Shown here: piece by piece, positions 56,496 through 64,000 of the stretch
Position numbering within the stretch: the stretch's first letter is position 1
Layout: each line of letters starts with the position of its first letter
Assembly: GCF_029143285.1 (NCBI RefSeq)
Contig: NZ_JAPDSH010000002.1
Location: 248,001-312,000, forward strand
Reading direction: 5' to 3'
Source: Vagococcus proximus
Lineage (GTDB): Bacteria; Bacillota; Bacilli; Lactobacillales; Vagococcaceae
DNA length: 64,000 bases
Made by a program: the position numbers and the translations under genes
The notes under the pieces: generated by a model
What the model was told of the DNA's origin: nothing
Databases searched by the model: none
The model's input: the letters and a program-made list of their open reading frames with translations, nothing else

Positions 56496-57197
56496 ATGAG
56501 TTACGTACAATTAAAGGAGGTTTCTAAGTATTACGAAATGGGAGAAACTACCATTATAGCGAATGATGCAATTACTTTTTCGATAGAAAAAGGTGAATTC
56601 GTGGTAATCTTAGGCCCAAGTGGTGCTGGAAAATCAACAACTTTAAATATTTTAGGTGGTATGGACAGCTGTGATGATGGCGAAATAATTGTAGATGGTA
56701 CAGATATAGCATCATTTTCGGATAAAGAATTAACAACTTACCGTCGTTTGGATGTTGGATTTGTTTTCCAATTCTATAATTTAGTGCCAAATCTAACAGC
56801 GAAAGAGAATGTGGAATTAGCGTCACAAATTTCACCCAAAGCGTTAGATGTGGATCTAGTATTAGAGCAAGTTGGGCTGACAAATCGTAAAGATAACTTT
56901 CCAGCACAATTGTCTGGAGGAGAGCAACAGCGTGTGGCTATTGCTAGAGCTTTAGCTAAAAATCCAAAGTTACTACTTTGTGATGAACCAACAGGAGCTT
57001 TAGATTATGAAACAGGTAAACAAATTTTAAAATTATTACAAGATAGTTGTCGTGATACGGGAACTACCGTGGTTGTAATTACACATAACTCTGCGATTGC
57101 GCCGATGGCCGATCGTGTTATCAGGATTAACGATGCACAAGTTCGTTCAGTTGAACTGAATGCAACACCTCAACGTGTAGAAGATATTGAGTGGTAG
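56496..57197 (+). CDS. ABC transporter ATP-binding protein (MacB/LolD type)
   Basis: The 233-residue ATPase has Walker [10 protein letters not shown] near residue 40, Q-loop [18 protein letters not shown], the signature [15 protein letters not shown] near 141 and Walker [13 protein letters not shown] near 161. The family drives FtsX-type permeases that move lipids, peptides or envelope components, or that signal. The partner permease gene follows with an overlapping stop/ribosome-binding site (TAGGAG). Confidence 0.92.
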   Translation: MSYVQLKEVSKYYEMGETTIIANDAITFSIEKGEFVVILGPSGAGKSTTLNILGGMDSCDDGEIIVDGTDIASFSDKELTTYRRLDVGFVFQFYNLVPNLTAKENVELASQISPKALDVDLVLEQVGLTNRKDNFPAQLSGGEQQRVAIARALAKNPKLLLCDEPTGALDYETGKQILKLLQDSCRDTGTTVVVITHNSAIAPMADRVIRINDAQVRSVELNATPQRVEDIEW

Positions 57198-57207
57198 GAG
57201 TGAGATG

Positions 57208-59934
57208 ATGAAGAAAAGAGCATTATATAAATCTATTTTTCGTGAGATAAGATCATCTAAAGCACGTTTTTTCTCTATTTTAGGTATTATTCTACTAGGG
57301 GTTTGTTTTTATGCAGGGATTAAAGCAACAGGCCCTAATATGCTTAAAACAGCTGACAAGTATTACGCTGATCAACAGTTGATGGACCAGCATATCGTAT
57401 CTACTTTAGGGTTAGATAAAGCCGATGAAGAGCTAATAAAAAAAAGACCTGAAGTTAAAGACTATTCACTTGAGTATACGAAAGATTTAAGTGTCGCTTC
57501 GGTCAATCGTGTTATCAAATTCCAGTCATTAATGGATGGAAAAAATAAAGGTTTAAACAGGTATCGGATTATGTCTGGTCGTCTACCAGAGAAAGATGGA
57601 GAAGTTGCTCTAGATGATCTTGCACGCCTTTTAGGGGACTATCAATTAGGCGATAAAGTCGTTTTAAATGATGATGAGGGAACAGCAGACTCAATTAAAT
57701 TTAAAGAGTTGACAGTTGTTGGATTTGTCAATTCACCGCTATATGTTGAGAATTCTTCTAGAGGGAACACAACAGTGGGGAAGGGGGCAGTCGATTATTT
57801 CGCAGTCCTACCTAAAACGAGTTTTAGCTTAGAAAATTATACGGATTTATTCGTAAGATACCGTACTACGGATAAAGAAAAAGCGTATAGTGATGACTAT
57901 GATAAAGAATTTAAGTCAGCGCAAAAAGGAATAAAAAAAGAATTTGCTAAACGACCAGCAGAACGTTTGAAAGAAGTTAAATCAAAAATTGAAAAGCCGT
58001 TACTTGATAATCGAAAGAAAGTCGATAAGGGAAAAAAAGACTTATCAGATGCGAAAGCAAAAGTTGCAGAAGGTGAAACAGCTTTGAAACAATTAAAAGC
58101 AAGTGGTTTACCTAATACAGCGGTACAAATGGTGAGTCTGGAAAAAAACCTTGCTAAAAATAAAGAAGTTATTGCTCGTGAAGAGCATAAGATTATCAAA
58201 GCAGAAAAAAGTTTAGATGAAAATCAAAAGAAATTAGACGAGATGAAAGAACCGGATTATTTCTTTTGGACTCGTGATGAAAATCCTGGCTATACAGAGT
58301 ATCAAGAGAATGCAAAGCGTATTTCCTCAATTGCCACTATTTTTCCAGTGTTCTTTTTCCTAATTGCGGCCCTAGTCAGTCTAACGACAATGACACGTAT
58401 GGTGGATGAAAAGCGTGGTGAGATTGGGACACTGAAAGCATTAGGTTATCGTAATCATGAAATTGCATTAAAGTATATTGTCTACGCGACACTTGCAAGT
58501 TTAATTGGAAGTGGTCTTGGACTAGTTATAGGATTTAATGTCTTTCCTAAAGTGATAATCGATGCGTATGGAGCGCTTTATAATTTACCGCAAGCAGAAG
58601 TTACTTATTATTTAGGATATTCTATACAGTCAGTTTGTGTGGCATTAGTTTGTACGTTAGTATCAGCCTTGCTTGTTTTGCGCTATGATTTATTTAGCTC
58701 ACCGGCAAGTTTAATGAGACCTAAAGCACCTAAAGCAGGACAACGTATTTTACTGGAACGTTTGTCATTTATCTGGCGTCGTTTTAATTTTAATCAAAAG
58801 GTGACAGCTCGAAATTTATTTAGATATAAACAGCGCATGTTTATGACGATTTTTGGTATTGCAGGGTGTATGGCTTTGATTATTACAGGTTTTGGGTTAA
58901 GAGATTCTATTTCTGATATTGTGTCTTTACAGTTTAATAAATTGTGGCACTATCAAGGCATTGTCTCGTATGCTGAGAACCCTTCAAAAAAAGCGGCAGA
59001 AGAACTTGAAAAAACACTAGCGGATTTACCTGAAATCAGTGATCGCTTGGTCGTTAGTCAGCAATCGTTTGAAGCTAAAAAAGAAGGAATAGCGACTCAA
59101 AAAGTAACCTTAGATGTGCCTAAAGAATTAAATAAGATACCTGACTTTATGTTATTTAATGACCGACTTTCAGGTGAAACTTATGCCTTAGGAAATAAAG
59201 GGGTTATAGTCAATGAAAAATTAGCTAAGATGTTAGGCCTAAAAGCTGGCGATACATTGGAATTATCGGATAGCAAAAACAAACGCTATCCTCTGAAAAT
59301 ACAAGCAGTAGTAGAGAACTATGCGATGCATTTTGTCTACATTAGTCCGGAGTATTATACAGAAGTTTTTGGGAAGAAAGCTGTCTATAATTCTGAATTG
59401 TTATTATTTAAAGAAAAACTGACACAAAAAATGGAAGATAAAGTCTCTGAGACCCTGATGGAAAATGAAAAAGTAGTGAATGTCAGCTTCTTAAGTCAAA
59501 CAAGTAGTGCGATGGATGATACGATTTCTAGTTTAAATGTAGTGGTGTGGGTGTTGATTATTTCAGCAGCACTCTTAGCATTTATTGTGTTGTATAATTT
59601 AACTAATATTAATATTTCAGAACGTATTAGGGAACTGTCAACGATTAAAGTTTTAGGTTTTTATAATAAAGAGGTTACGATGTATGTGTACCGTGAAAAT
59701 AATATTTTAACGATTCTCGGCATAGCAGTAGGGTGTCTAGTCGGCAAGCTGCTTCATGGGTTTGTACTCAACACAGCAGAGGTCGATATGGTTATGTTTT
59801 CGCCAACAATCCATGTAATTAGTTATGTGTATTCAGCCTTGTTAACGTTGTTATTTTCAACGTTAGTGATGTGGGCGATGCACAGAAAATTGAAACATGT
59901 TGATATGATAGAAGCACTTAAATCGACAGAATAA
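57208..59934 (+). CDS. Large FtsX/MacB-like ABC transporter permease
   Basis: The product of about 908 residues has an N-terminal membrane segment, a large extracellular region with a coiled-coil stretch (about 255-350, Lys/Glu-rich heptads), a first FtsX domain with three or four membrane helices (about 375-500), a second soluble domain, and a second FtsX domain near the C-terminus. This two-FtsX layout is known in exporters of unknown substrate in Lactobacillales. ATG 57208 has AGGAG 7 nt upstream (ATG 57205 is alternative). It forms an operon with the ATPase. Confidence 0.88.
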   Translation: MKKRALYKSIFREIRSSKARFFSILGIILLGVCFYAGIKATGPNMLKTADKYYADQQLMDQHIVSTLGLDKADEELIKKRPEVKDYSLEYTKDLSVASVNRVIKFQSLMDGKNKGLNRYRIMSGRLPEKDGEVALDDLARLLGDYQLGDKVVLNDDEGTADSIKFKELTVVGFVNSPLYVENSSRGNTTVGKGAVDYFAVLPKTSFSLENYTDLFVRYRTTDKEKAYSDDYDKEFKSAQKGIKKEFAKRPAERLKEVKSKIEKPLLDNRKKVDKGKKDLSDAKAKVAEGETALKQLKASGLPNTAVQMVSLEKNLAKNKEVIAREEHKIIKAEKSLDENQKKLDEMKEPDYFFWTRDENPGYTEYQENAKRISSIATIFPVFFFLIAALVSLTTMTRMVDEKRGEIGTLKALGYRNHEIALKYIVYATLASLIGSGLGLVIGFNVFPKVIIDAYGALYNLPQAEVTYYLGYSIQSVCVALVCTLVSALLVLRYDLFSSPASLMRPKAPKAGQRILLERLSFIWRRFNFNQKVTARNLFRYKQRMFMTIFGIAGCMALIITGFGLRDSISDIVSLQFNKLWHYQGIVSYAENPSKKAAEELEKTLADLPEISDRLVVSQQSFEAKKEGIATQKVTLDVPKELNKIPDFMLFNDRLSGETYALGNKGVIVNEKLAKMLGLKAGDTLELSDSKNKRYPLKIQAVVENYAMHFVYISPEYYTEVFGKKAVYNSELLLFKEKLTQKMEDKVSETLMENEKVVNVSFLSQTSSAMDDTISSLNVVVWVLIISAALLAFIVLYNLTNINISERIRELSTIKVLGFYNKEVTMYVYRENNILTILGIAVGCLVGKLLHGFVLNTAEVDMVMFSPTIHVISYVYSALLTLLFSTLVMWAMHRKLKHVDMIEALKSTE

Positions 59935-59970
59935 AAAGAAACTCCCTAATCATTTAGGGAGTTTCTTTTT
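59933..59970. terminator. Bidirectional terminator of the ABC permease and the FUSC-like gene
   Basis: AAAAAGAAACTCCCTAA (59933-59949) pairs with TTAGGGAGTTTCTTTTT (59954-59970). The minus-strand gene ends inside the stem. Confidence 0.92.
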
Positions 59971-60546
59971 GAATGCTTCATTTTCTTTTCTCAGTTCAAC
60001 AAGTTGCTTAGCTTGTTCGTCCAATTGCTTCTGCAAGTTTTCTTCTTTTGATGCTGAAATCTCTAGCGGTTCTGGAGGCTTCACAAAACGGTTAACGAGC
60101 AGAGCGATACATGTGCCTATTAAGGTATCGACAACACGATCAATAGCATAGCCTATCGTTTGATATTCAGGAATCGTCATGACGATAATTAAAAAAGTAG
60201 CAGACGCTCCAATAATGGCTTTATTTAAATTGATAGCATCAGCTGATGTAATAAGAATAGTGAGTAAGACAGGTATTGCGAGTAATTCAACTAAAAAATT
60301 ATAGTTGAAATAAGCATATAAATAAAAATAAAAAACACCAAGCAATCCGCCCATCAGATTGCCTAAGATACGAGAAGAACCAAAGCTGATGGACTTGGTT
60401 ACATCTTCACGCATAGAAAAGACAGCTGCTAAAGAGGCGATCATTGGTGTTGGACGGTCTAACAAGTGAAAGAGTAAGATACAAATCAACACTGCCAAAG
60501 ACGTTTTAAGTGTTCGGTAGCCAAGGCGTACAGAACTAATTGTCAT
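59950..60546 (-). CDS. FUSC/aromatic acid exporter-like membrane protein
   Basis: The 198-residue protein has an N-terminal membrane domain (about residues 10-150, with VRLGYRTLKTSLAVLICILL and FGSSRILGNLMGGLLGVFY, typical of FUSC/ArAE half-transporters) and a C-terminal coiled coil (about 155-198). The family includes aromatic acid exporters, but the substrate is unknown. It starts inside the end of the upstream lipoprotein gene (11-nt overlap), so the two are co-translated. Confidence 0.82.
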   Translation of the reverse strand: MTISSVRLGYRTLKTSLAVLICILLFHLLDRPTPMIASLAAVFSMREDVTKSISFGSSRILGNLMGGLLGVFYFYLYAYFNYNFLVELLAIPVLLTILITSADAINLNKAIIGASATFLIIVMTIPEYQTIGYAIDRVVDTLIGTCIALLVNRFVKPPEPLEISASKEENLQKQLDEQAKQLVELRKENEAFKKKLPK

Positions 60547-61177
60547 CAGAACTCACCTTACTTTTTTTTGCATTTTTTTCAAATGTTGTAATGAGGTCAG
60601 TTGTATATTTGATATTAGCTTGTCCTTCATCCGTAACAAGATAGATGGCACCGTAGTTACGTTCTAAAAGAGCTAGTTTAGAATCTAATTTTTCAGGTAA
60701 GTCTGAATAAAATTCTTCTTCCTTATTAAACGTTGTGTCACAATAATTTTTTAATGATTTGTAATTATTGTCGATAATATCAAGACTGTCTGAGATTAAT
60801 TTTAATTCATCGTTATTAACATCTGCTGCATTTTGTTTAATAATTTTTTCTAACCCTTTTTTCAATGTAATGATAGACTTCTGTTGATCTGTTATTTTAT
60901 CTTCTAATGTTAAGCGGTATTGGTAGTTTTCAAAGACAAGACCTTCTTGATCAGGAAAAAGTCCTTTTTCAGGTTTGTCCTTCAAGTCAGACTCAAGAGC
61001 ATCATTGATACGTGTAATTCGGCTACCCATTTCTTTAAAATAATCACCTTGCGTTTTCAAAGCGACTTTTAACTCAGCAACATTATTTTTCGCTTGGTCA
61101 AGTTCTTCTGTGATACCACAGCTTGTTAAAATAAAAAGACAACTCATTAAAAGAGCCATTACTATTTTTTTCATCAT
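60536..61177 (-). CDS. YkyA-like putative cell-wall-binding lipoprotein
   Basis: A signal peptide ends in the lipobox LTSC (Cys20), then a helical, coiled-coil-prone extracellular domain (about 25-205) follows. This layout matches YkyA, a putative cell-wall-binding lipoprotein family of Bacillus. The function is unknown. AGGAGG precedes the start on the minus strand. It overlaps the FUSC-like gene downstream by 11 nt and is divergent from another ArAE-like gene. Confidence 0.75.
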   Translation of the reverse strand: MMKKIVMALLMSCLFILTSCGITEELDQAKNNVAELKVALKTQGDYFKEMGSRITRINDALESDLKDKPEKGLFPDQEGLVFENYQYRLTLEDKITDQQKSIITLKKGLEKIIKQNAADVNNDELKLISDSLDIIDNNYKSLKNYCDTTFNKEEEFYSDLPEKLDSKLALLERNYGAIYLVTDEGQANIKYTTDLITTFEKNAKKSKVSSDDN

Positions 61178-61306
61178 TCTATTTTACCTCCTAAAATACG
61201 TAACTCTATCATAACATAAAAAAATTAGTGGTTAAAATGACAAACAAAAAATTCGGAAAAAAAATAAAATTCATGTTATCCTATCTAAAGAACTGGGGGA
61301 ATTGAA

Positions 61307-62284
61307 ATGAGAATTTCTATTGGAATGAGAACAATAAAAACAGCGGTAGGATCTGCCATTGCTATTATGTTAGCTCAATTCTTTAATCTTGCAAGTCCAA
61401 CAGCCGCGGGTATTATCACTTTACTAAGTGTAACAAATACAAAGCGGTCATCATTTGAAACAGGGTTATTTCGAATTGCGTCCTTAGCGTTAGCATGTAC
61501 CATCAGTTTTTTATGTTTTACATTAATAGGCTACAATGCTATCGCCTTTGGTTTTTATCTTTTATTTTTTATTCCACTAGCAGTTAAAGGCAAGATGTCA
61601 GACGGTATACCCGTTAGCTCGGTCCTAGTCACTCACTTTTTAATTGCCAAAGAAATGACAATAGGGTTGTTACTAAATGCTTTCTTACTATTATTTATTG
61701 GTGTAGGGATTGCTTGGCTGGCTAATTTATTTATGCCTGATGTAACGAAGGAATTAAAAGAAAGTCAAAGTATTATCGACGATAAAATCAGACAGCTTTT
61801 GGTAGGAATGAGCTTTTATTTAAGTGATAAGGATACTGTTGTGGATTGTGATAACTTATTGGATAAGTTAAAAGTAGCTTTGAAACAATCAGAAACTAAA
61901 GCAAGGTTGCATGACGAGAATCAGTTATTCTCTGAAGACTCTTATTACTTGGATTATTTTACGATGAGACGCTTGCAAGTCAATATACTATCTAAAATGA
62001 ATCAAGTAATTAAAGAGATTGAAGTGGAAGATAGTCGCGTAGTTGTAACAGGTGTGGAGCAGTTATTATTGAAAACAGCGAGTTACTTTTCTGAGGAAAA
62101 TGACGCGAAAGACTTATCAAAGGAGTTAACTGCTGTTCTTGTGGCGTATAGAGAAGCTGATTTACCTCGAACGAGAGATGAATTTGAGCATCGTGCTAAA
62201 TTATATCAATTATTAAATGAGTTTGAACGGTTCTTAGAATTGAAAACAACCTTCTCTGAAAAACATCCACCACGTCGGCTATAA
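61307..62284 (+). CDS. Aromatic acid exporter family protein (ArAE/DUF939-like)
   Basis: The 325-residue protein has six predicted membrane segments in its first 145 residues, with RTIKTAVGSAIAIMLAQ and TGLFRIASLALAC, and a soluble helical C-terminal domain (about 150-325) of the ArAE type. It shares the FUSC-like N-terminal half with the protein encoded at 59950-60546. The substrate is unknown. GGGGG precedes the ATG. Confidence 0.85.
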   Translation: MRISIGMRTIKTAVGSAIAIMLAQFFNLASPTAAGIITLLSVTNTKRSSFETGLFRIASLALACTISFLCFTLIGYNAIAFGFYLLFFIPLAVKGKMSDGIPVSSVLVTHFLIAKEMTIGLLLNAFLLLFIGVGIAWLANLFMPDVTKELKESQSIIDDKIRQLLVGMSFYLSDKDTVVDCDNLLDKLKVALKQSETKARLHDENQLFSEDSYYLDYFTMRRLQVNILSKMNQVIKEIEVEDSRVVVTGVEQLLLKTASYFSEENDAKDLSKELTAVLVAYREADLPRTRDEFEHRAKLYQLLNEFERFLELKTTFSEKHPPRRL

Positions 62285-62318
62285 AAAGAAACAGCCCTAT
62301 TTAGGGGCTGTTTCTTTT
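62284..62318. terminator. Bidirectional terminator of the ArAE gene and the MocA oxidoreductase gene
   Basis: AAAGAAACAGCCC pairs with GGGCTGTTTCTTT, with A- and T-rich flanks on both sides. Confidence 0.88.
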
Positions 62319-62321
62319 GGT

Positions 62322-63281
62322 TTAGTTGCGTGAAGCCCACTGAGTAGACATTGTATCTAATAGTGTCATAACATCTTGGGTTAGTTCAAGGGATGTATTT
62401 GATTTCTTCCCTTCAATATAATCAATCATGTCTGCAACTTCATAGACTAATGCGTCTTGAGTGTTCCCAACTGTAATTGAATCGCTAGAACCATCTAGAT
62501 AAGTAAGTGTTGCAGTATCTGCACGAGGATAGTCCGTCACTGTTATATAGGCTTTTTCTAACGCGATAATACATTGTTTGGGCATTTTTGCTTGGAATGT
62601 AAGGGCAACGGTTGCCATTTCATTTTGTTTATTTTTAAAAATAGTAACAGATTGTTCATCGACGCCAGTTTCGAATGGAGACATTAAAGAATGAACGTCA
62701 TTGGGTTGTTCTGATAAAAAGTAACGAACAAATGAAACAGCGTAAGTTCCAATGTCAAGTAACGCACCACCAGCTAAGTCTGGATTGAAGAATCTATTCG
62801 TTGCATCTGCTTCTTTATAGCTACCAAAAGAAGCCTGTATCATTTTTAATTGTCCAAACTCATTATTAGCCATACGTTTTTTTAAATTCTCGAAAAGAGG
62901 CATGTGAAAAATAGTCATAGCTTCTGCTAAAACTAAGTTTTTCTTTTTAGCTAACGAGACAGCTTTTTCAAGCTCCAAACCGTTTAAAGTAATGGCTTTT
63001 TCACACAGGACATGTTTACCGTGGTTAAGAGCGCTCAATATAGAGTCAATATGGTGATTATGAGGTGTTGCAATATATATAATATCAATAGAGTCATCAT
63101 TGAACAGCTCATCATATGAACCATAAGCTTTTTCAATATCATGTTGGTTTGCAAAATGTTGTGCTTTTTCAAGTGAACGAGAAGCCGCAGCTTTAAGTGT
63201 TGCATTTGGATGTGAAAAGCTTTCTGTGAATTGTTCGGCCATTGCTCCTAGCCCTAGGATTGCCCAATTATAATGTGTCAT
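62322..63281 (-). CDS. Gfo/Idh/MocA family NAD(P)-dependent oxidoreductase
   Basis: A Rossmann domain with GLGAMAEQF near residue 10 is followed by the MocA signature EKAITLNGLELEKAV near residue 94 (the conserved EK lysine) and a C-terminal alpha/beta domain with GGALLDIGTYAVSF. The family acts on sugars, inositols or their phosphates; the substrate is not known. GGAGGT precedes the ATG on the minus strand. It is transcribed alone. Confidence 0.9.
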   Translation of the reverse strand: MTHYNWAILGLGAMAEQFTESFSHPNATLKAAASRSLEKAQHFANQHDIEKAYGSYDELFNDDSIDIIYIATPHNHHIDSILSALNHGKHVLCEKAITLNGLELEKAVSLAKKKNLVLAEAMTIFHMPLFENLKKRMANNEFGQLKMIQASFGSYKEADATNRFFNPDLAGGALLDIGTYAVSFVRYFLSEQPNDVHSLMSPFETGVDEQSVTIFKNKQNEMATVALTFQAKMPKQCIIALEKAYITVTDYPRADTATLTYLDGSSDSITVGNTQDALVYEVADMIDYIEGKKSNTSLELTQDVMTLLDTMSTQWASRN

Positions 63282-63415
63282 ATTATACCTCCTTATGTGT
63301 ATAGAGAAATTATAACAGAGATTATGATACAGAGATGCTACAAAAAGATTAAAATTCTGTGTAAAGGATGCAATTTTAATTCATTAGATGTAAAATGTAG
63401 ATTGAGGTGAGGAAT

Positions 63416-63943
63416 ATGCATCAAGCAATGGTAGATATTATGACTGATCGTATTTTAAATCAATTTTCATCAGAAGCATTTTTTTGTGAGCATGTTTTAA
63501 AGATTGAACAAACAGAGTGGAACGCGTGGAAATTTCACCAAACACCGCTAAAGACTGAAGATATGCAAAAGTTAATGAGTTTATTTTCAGATTATGAGTG
63601 GATGTTGATTCAAAAACTAATGAGACAGACATGTCTGTTTCCAGAGAAAAGGCATTATGTTGTGTCGGAGTATAAACGAGTTAAAACATTAATTGCTAAA
63701 AAGTGGTTACAAGAAGGTAACGCTCGTATTGAATTAATCAATCGAACGGATCAAAGTCAATCGGAAGGTCCACAAGGTTATAAGGAAATATTTATTTTGA
63801 AAGTCTTTCTCCAGTATGAAGTTTGGGGATATGATGATTGTTTAGAATTTTGTTTACCCGCGACCGTTCAAGATCAAATAAAGGATTCTTCAAAAGGACT
63901 TTTAGAATGGGTAAATGAAAATTTAGAAGAAGAGTATATGTAG
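63416..63943 (+). CDS. Unrecognised hypothetical protein (175 aa)
   Basis: This is a soluble, mixed-charge protein with alpha-helical N-terminal half (MVDIMTDRILNQFSSEAFF) and many Trp, Tyr and Phe residues (for example EQTEWNAWKFHQ). No membrane segment, signal or known domain is visible. ATG 63416 follows GAGGTGAGG; an upstream GTG at 63407 lies in that site. A possible next gene starts 30 nt later. The function is unknown. Confidence 0.72.
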   Translation: MHQAMVDIMTDRILNQFSSEAFFCEHVLKIEQTEWNAWKFHQTPLKTEDMQKLMSLFSDYEWMLIQKLMRQTCLFPEKRHYVVSEYKRVKTLIAKKWLQEGNARIELINRTDQSQSEGPQGYKEIFILKVFLQYEVWGYDDCLEFCLPATVQDQIKDSSKGLLEWVNENLEEEYM

Positions 63944-63972
63944 AAAATGCAAGTCAGAAGTGAGGATATGTA

Positions 63973-64000
63973 GTGAAGACATTTATAAAAAGAAATAAAA
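63973..64000 (+). CDS. Start of a further coding sequence (partial)
   Basis: GAGG at 63962-63965 is 7 nt before a GTG at 63973, and the frame is open to the window edge (reads MKTFIKRNK...). Too little is present to name a product. It may be cotranscribed with the upstream gene. Confidence 0.4.

Noticed and set aside
1-64000. CRISPR array, insertion sequence, prophage or rRNA operon
   Set aside because: No repeated spacer-like units, transposase or integrase reading frames, phage structural genes or rRNA sequence were seen.

Overview
The window is a stretch of chromosome from a low-GC Gram-positive bacterium of the order Lactobacillales. Gene content and order point to Enterococcaceae, most like Vagococcus or a close relative of Enterococcus. 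The pointers are the division/cell-wall cluster without murE, murF or ftsW, the series rplU-prp-rpmA-pepP-efp-yqhY-nusB-folD-xseAB-ispA-tlyA-argR-recN, small proteins of the DUF1827, DUF1797 (YkuJ), DUF3397 and DUF4044 families, and an EfaR-like metal regulator. The genus is an inference; no rRNA is present to fix it. There are no insertion sequences, prophage genes, CRISPR arrays or rRNA operons, and the region reads mostly as core genome.

Layout. 1-6500: end of an AraC-type regulator, prfC, DUF1827, a small unknown protein, ptsH-ptsI, a beta-hydroxyacid dehydrogenase and ykuJ. 6600-13900: sppA with an RDD partner (SppI/YteJ-like), a TPR protein, tig, clpX, engB, a MazG-like protein and an O-methyltransferase. 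14000-15400: a small secreted Met/His/Asn-rich protein, tRNA-Arg(TCT) and a TetR regulator. 15400-25740: L21 leader and rplU-prp-rpmA, an M24 peptidase, efp, yqhY, nusB, folD, xseA-xseB, ispA, tlyA, argR and recN. 25760-27500: a 37-codon DUF4044 gene with a TTG start, a CorA transporter and DUF3397. 27600-42550: the dcw cluster mraZ-rsmH-ftsL-pbp2X-mraY-murD-murG-divIB-ftsA-ftsZ-ylmE-sepF-ylmG-ylmH-divIVA, headed by MraZ boxes. 42560-48900: T-box-controlled ileS, then zwf, a DtxR-family regulator and an acyl-ACP thioesterase. 49000-55070: an OpuC-type osmoprotectant ABC transporter, an AlaT-like aminotransferase and nagA. 55070-64000 is the most accessory-looking part: a membrane-anchored or secreted DNA/RNA nuclease with a tightly coupled small acidic gene (possible immunity protein), a large FtsX-type ABC exporter, two FUSC/ArAE-like membrane proteins around a YkyA-like lipoprotein, a Gfo/Idh/MocA oxidoreductase, an unrecognised protein and the start of one more gene.

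How the genes work together. PTS phosphotransfer (HPr and EI), translation (RF3, EF-P, L21, L27, IleRS), protein quality control (trigger factor, ClpX, SppA) and the septation and wall-precursor machinery dominate. Prp sits between the genes for L21 and L27, and the L27 product carries the N-terminal extension that Prp removes. Many genes start best at an internal codon chosen by ribosome binding site spacing, and those starts are used here.

Most interesting non-textbook signals: the nuclease/acidic-protein pair at 55076-56345; a 13-bp perfect hairpin at the predicted 5' end of the tig mRNA; a 30-bp dyad in the clpX promoter region; an operator-like dyad over the promoter of the small Met/His-rich secreted protein; exact 10-bp MraZ repeats; a promoter-like element inside a terminator loop upstream of prfC; a PBP2X without PASTA domains; and unusually long DivIB and SepF proteins.
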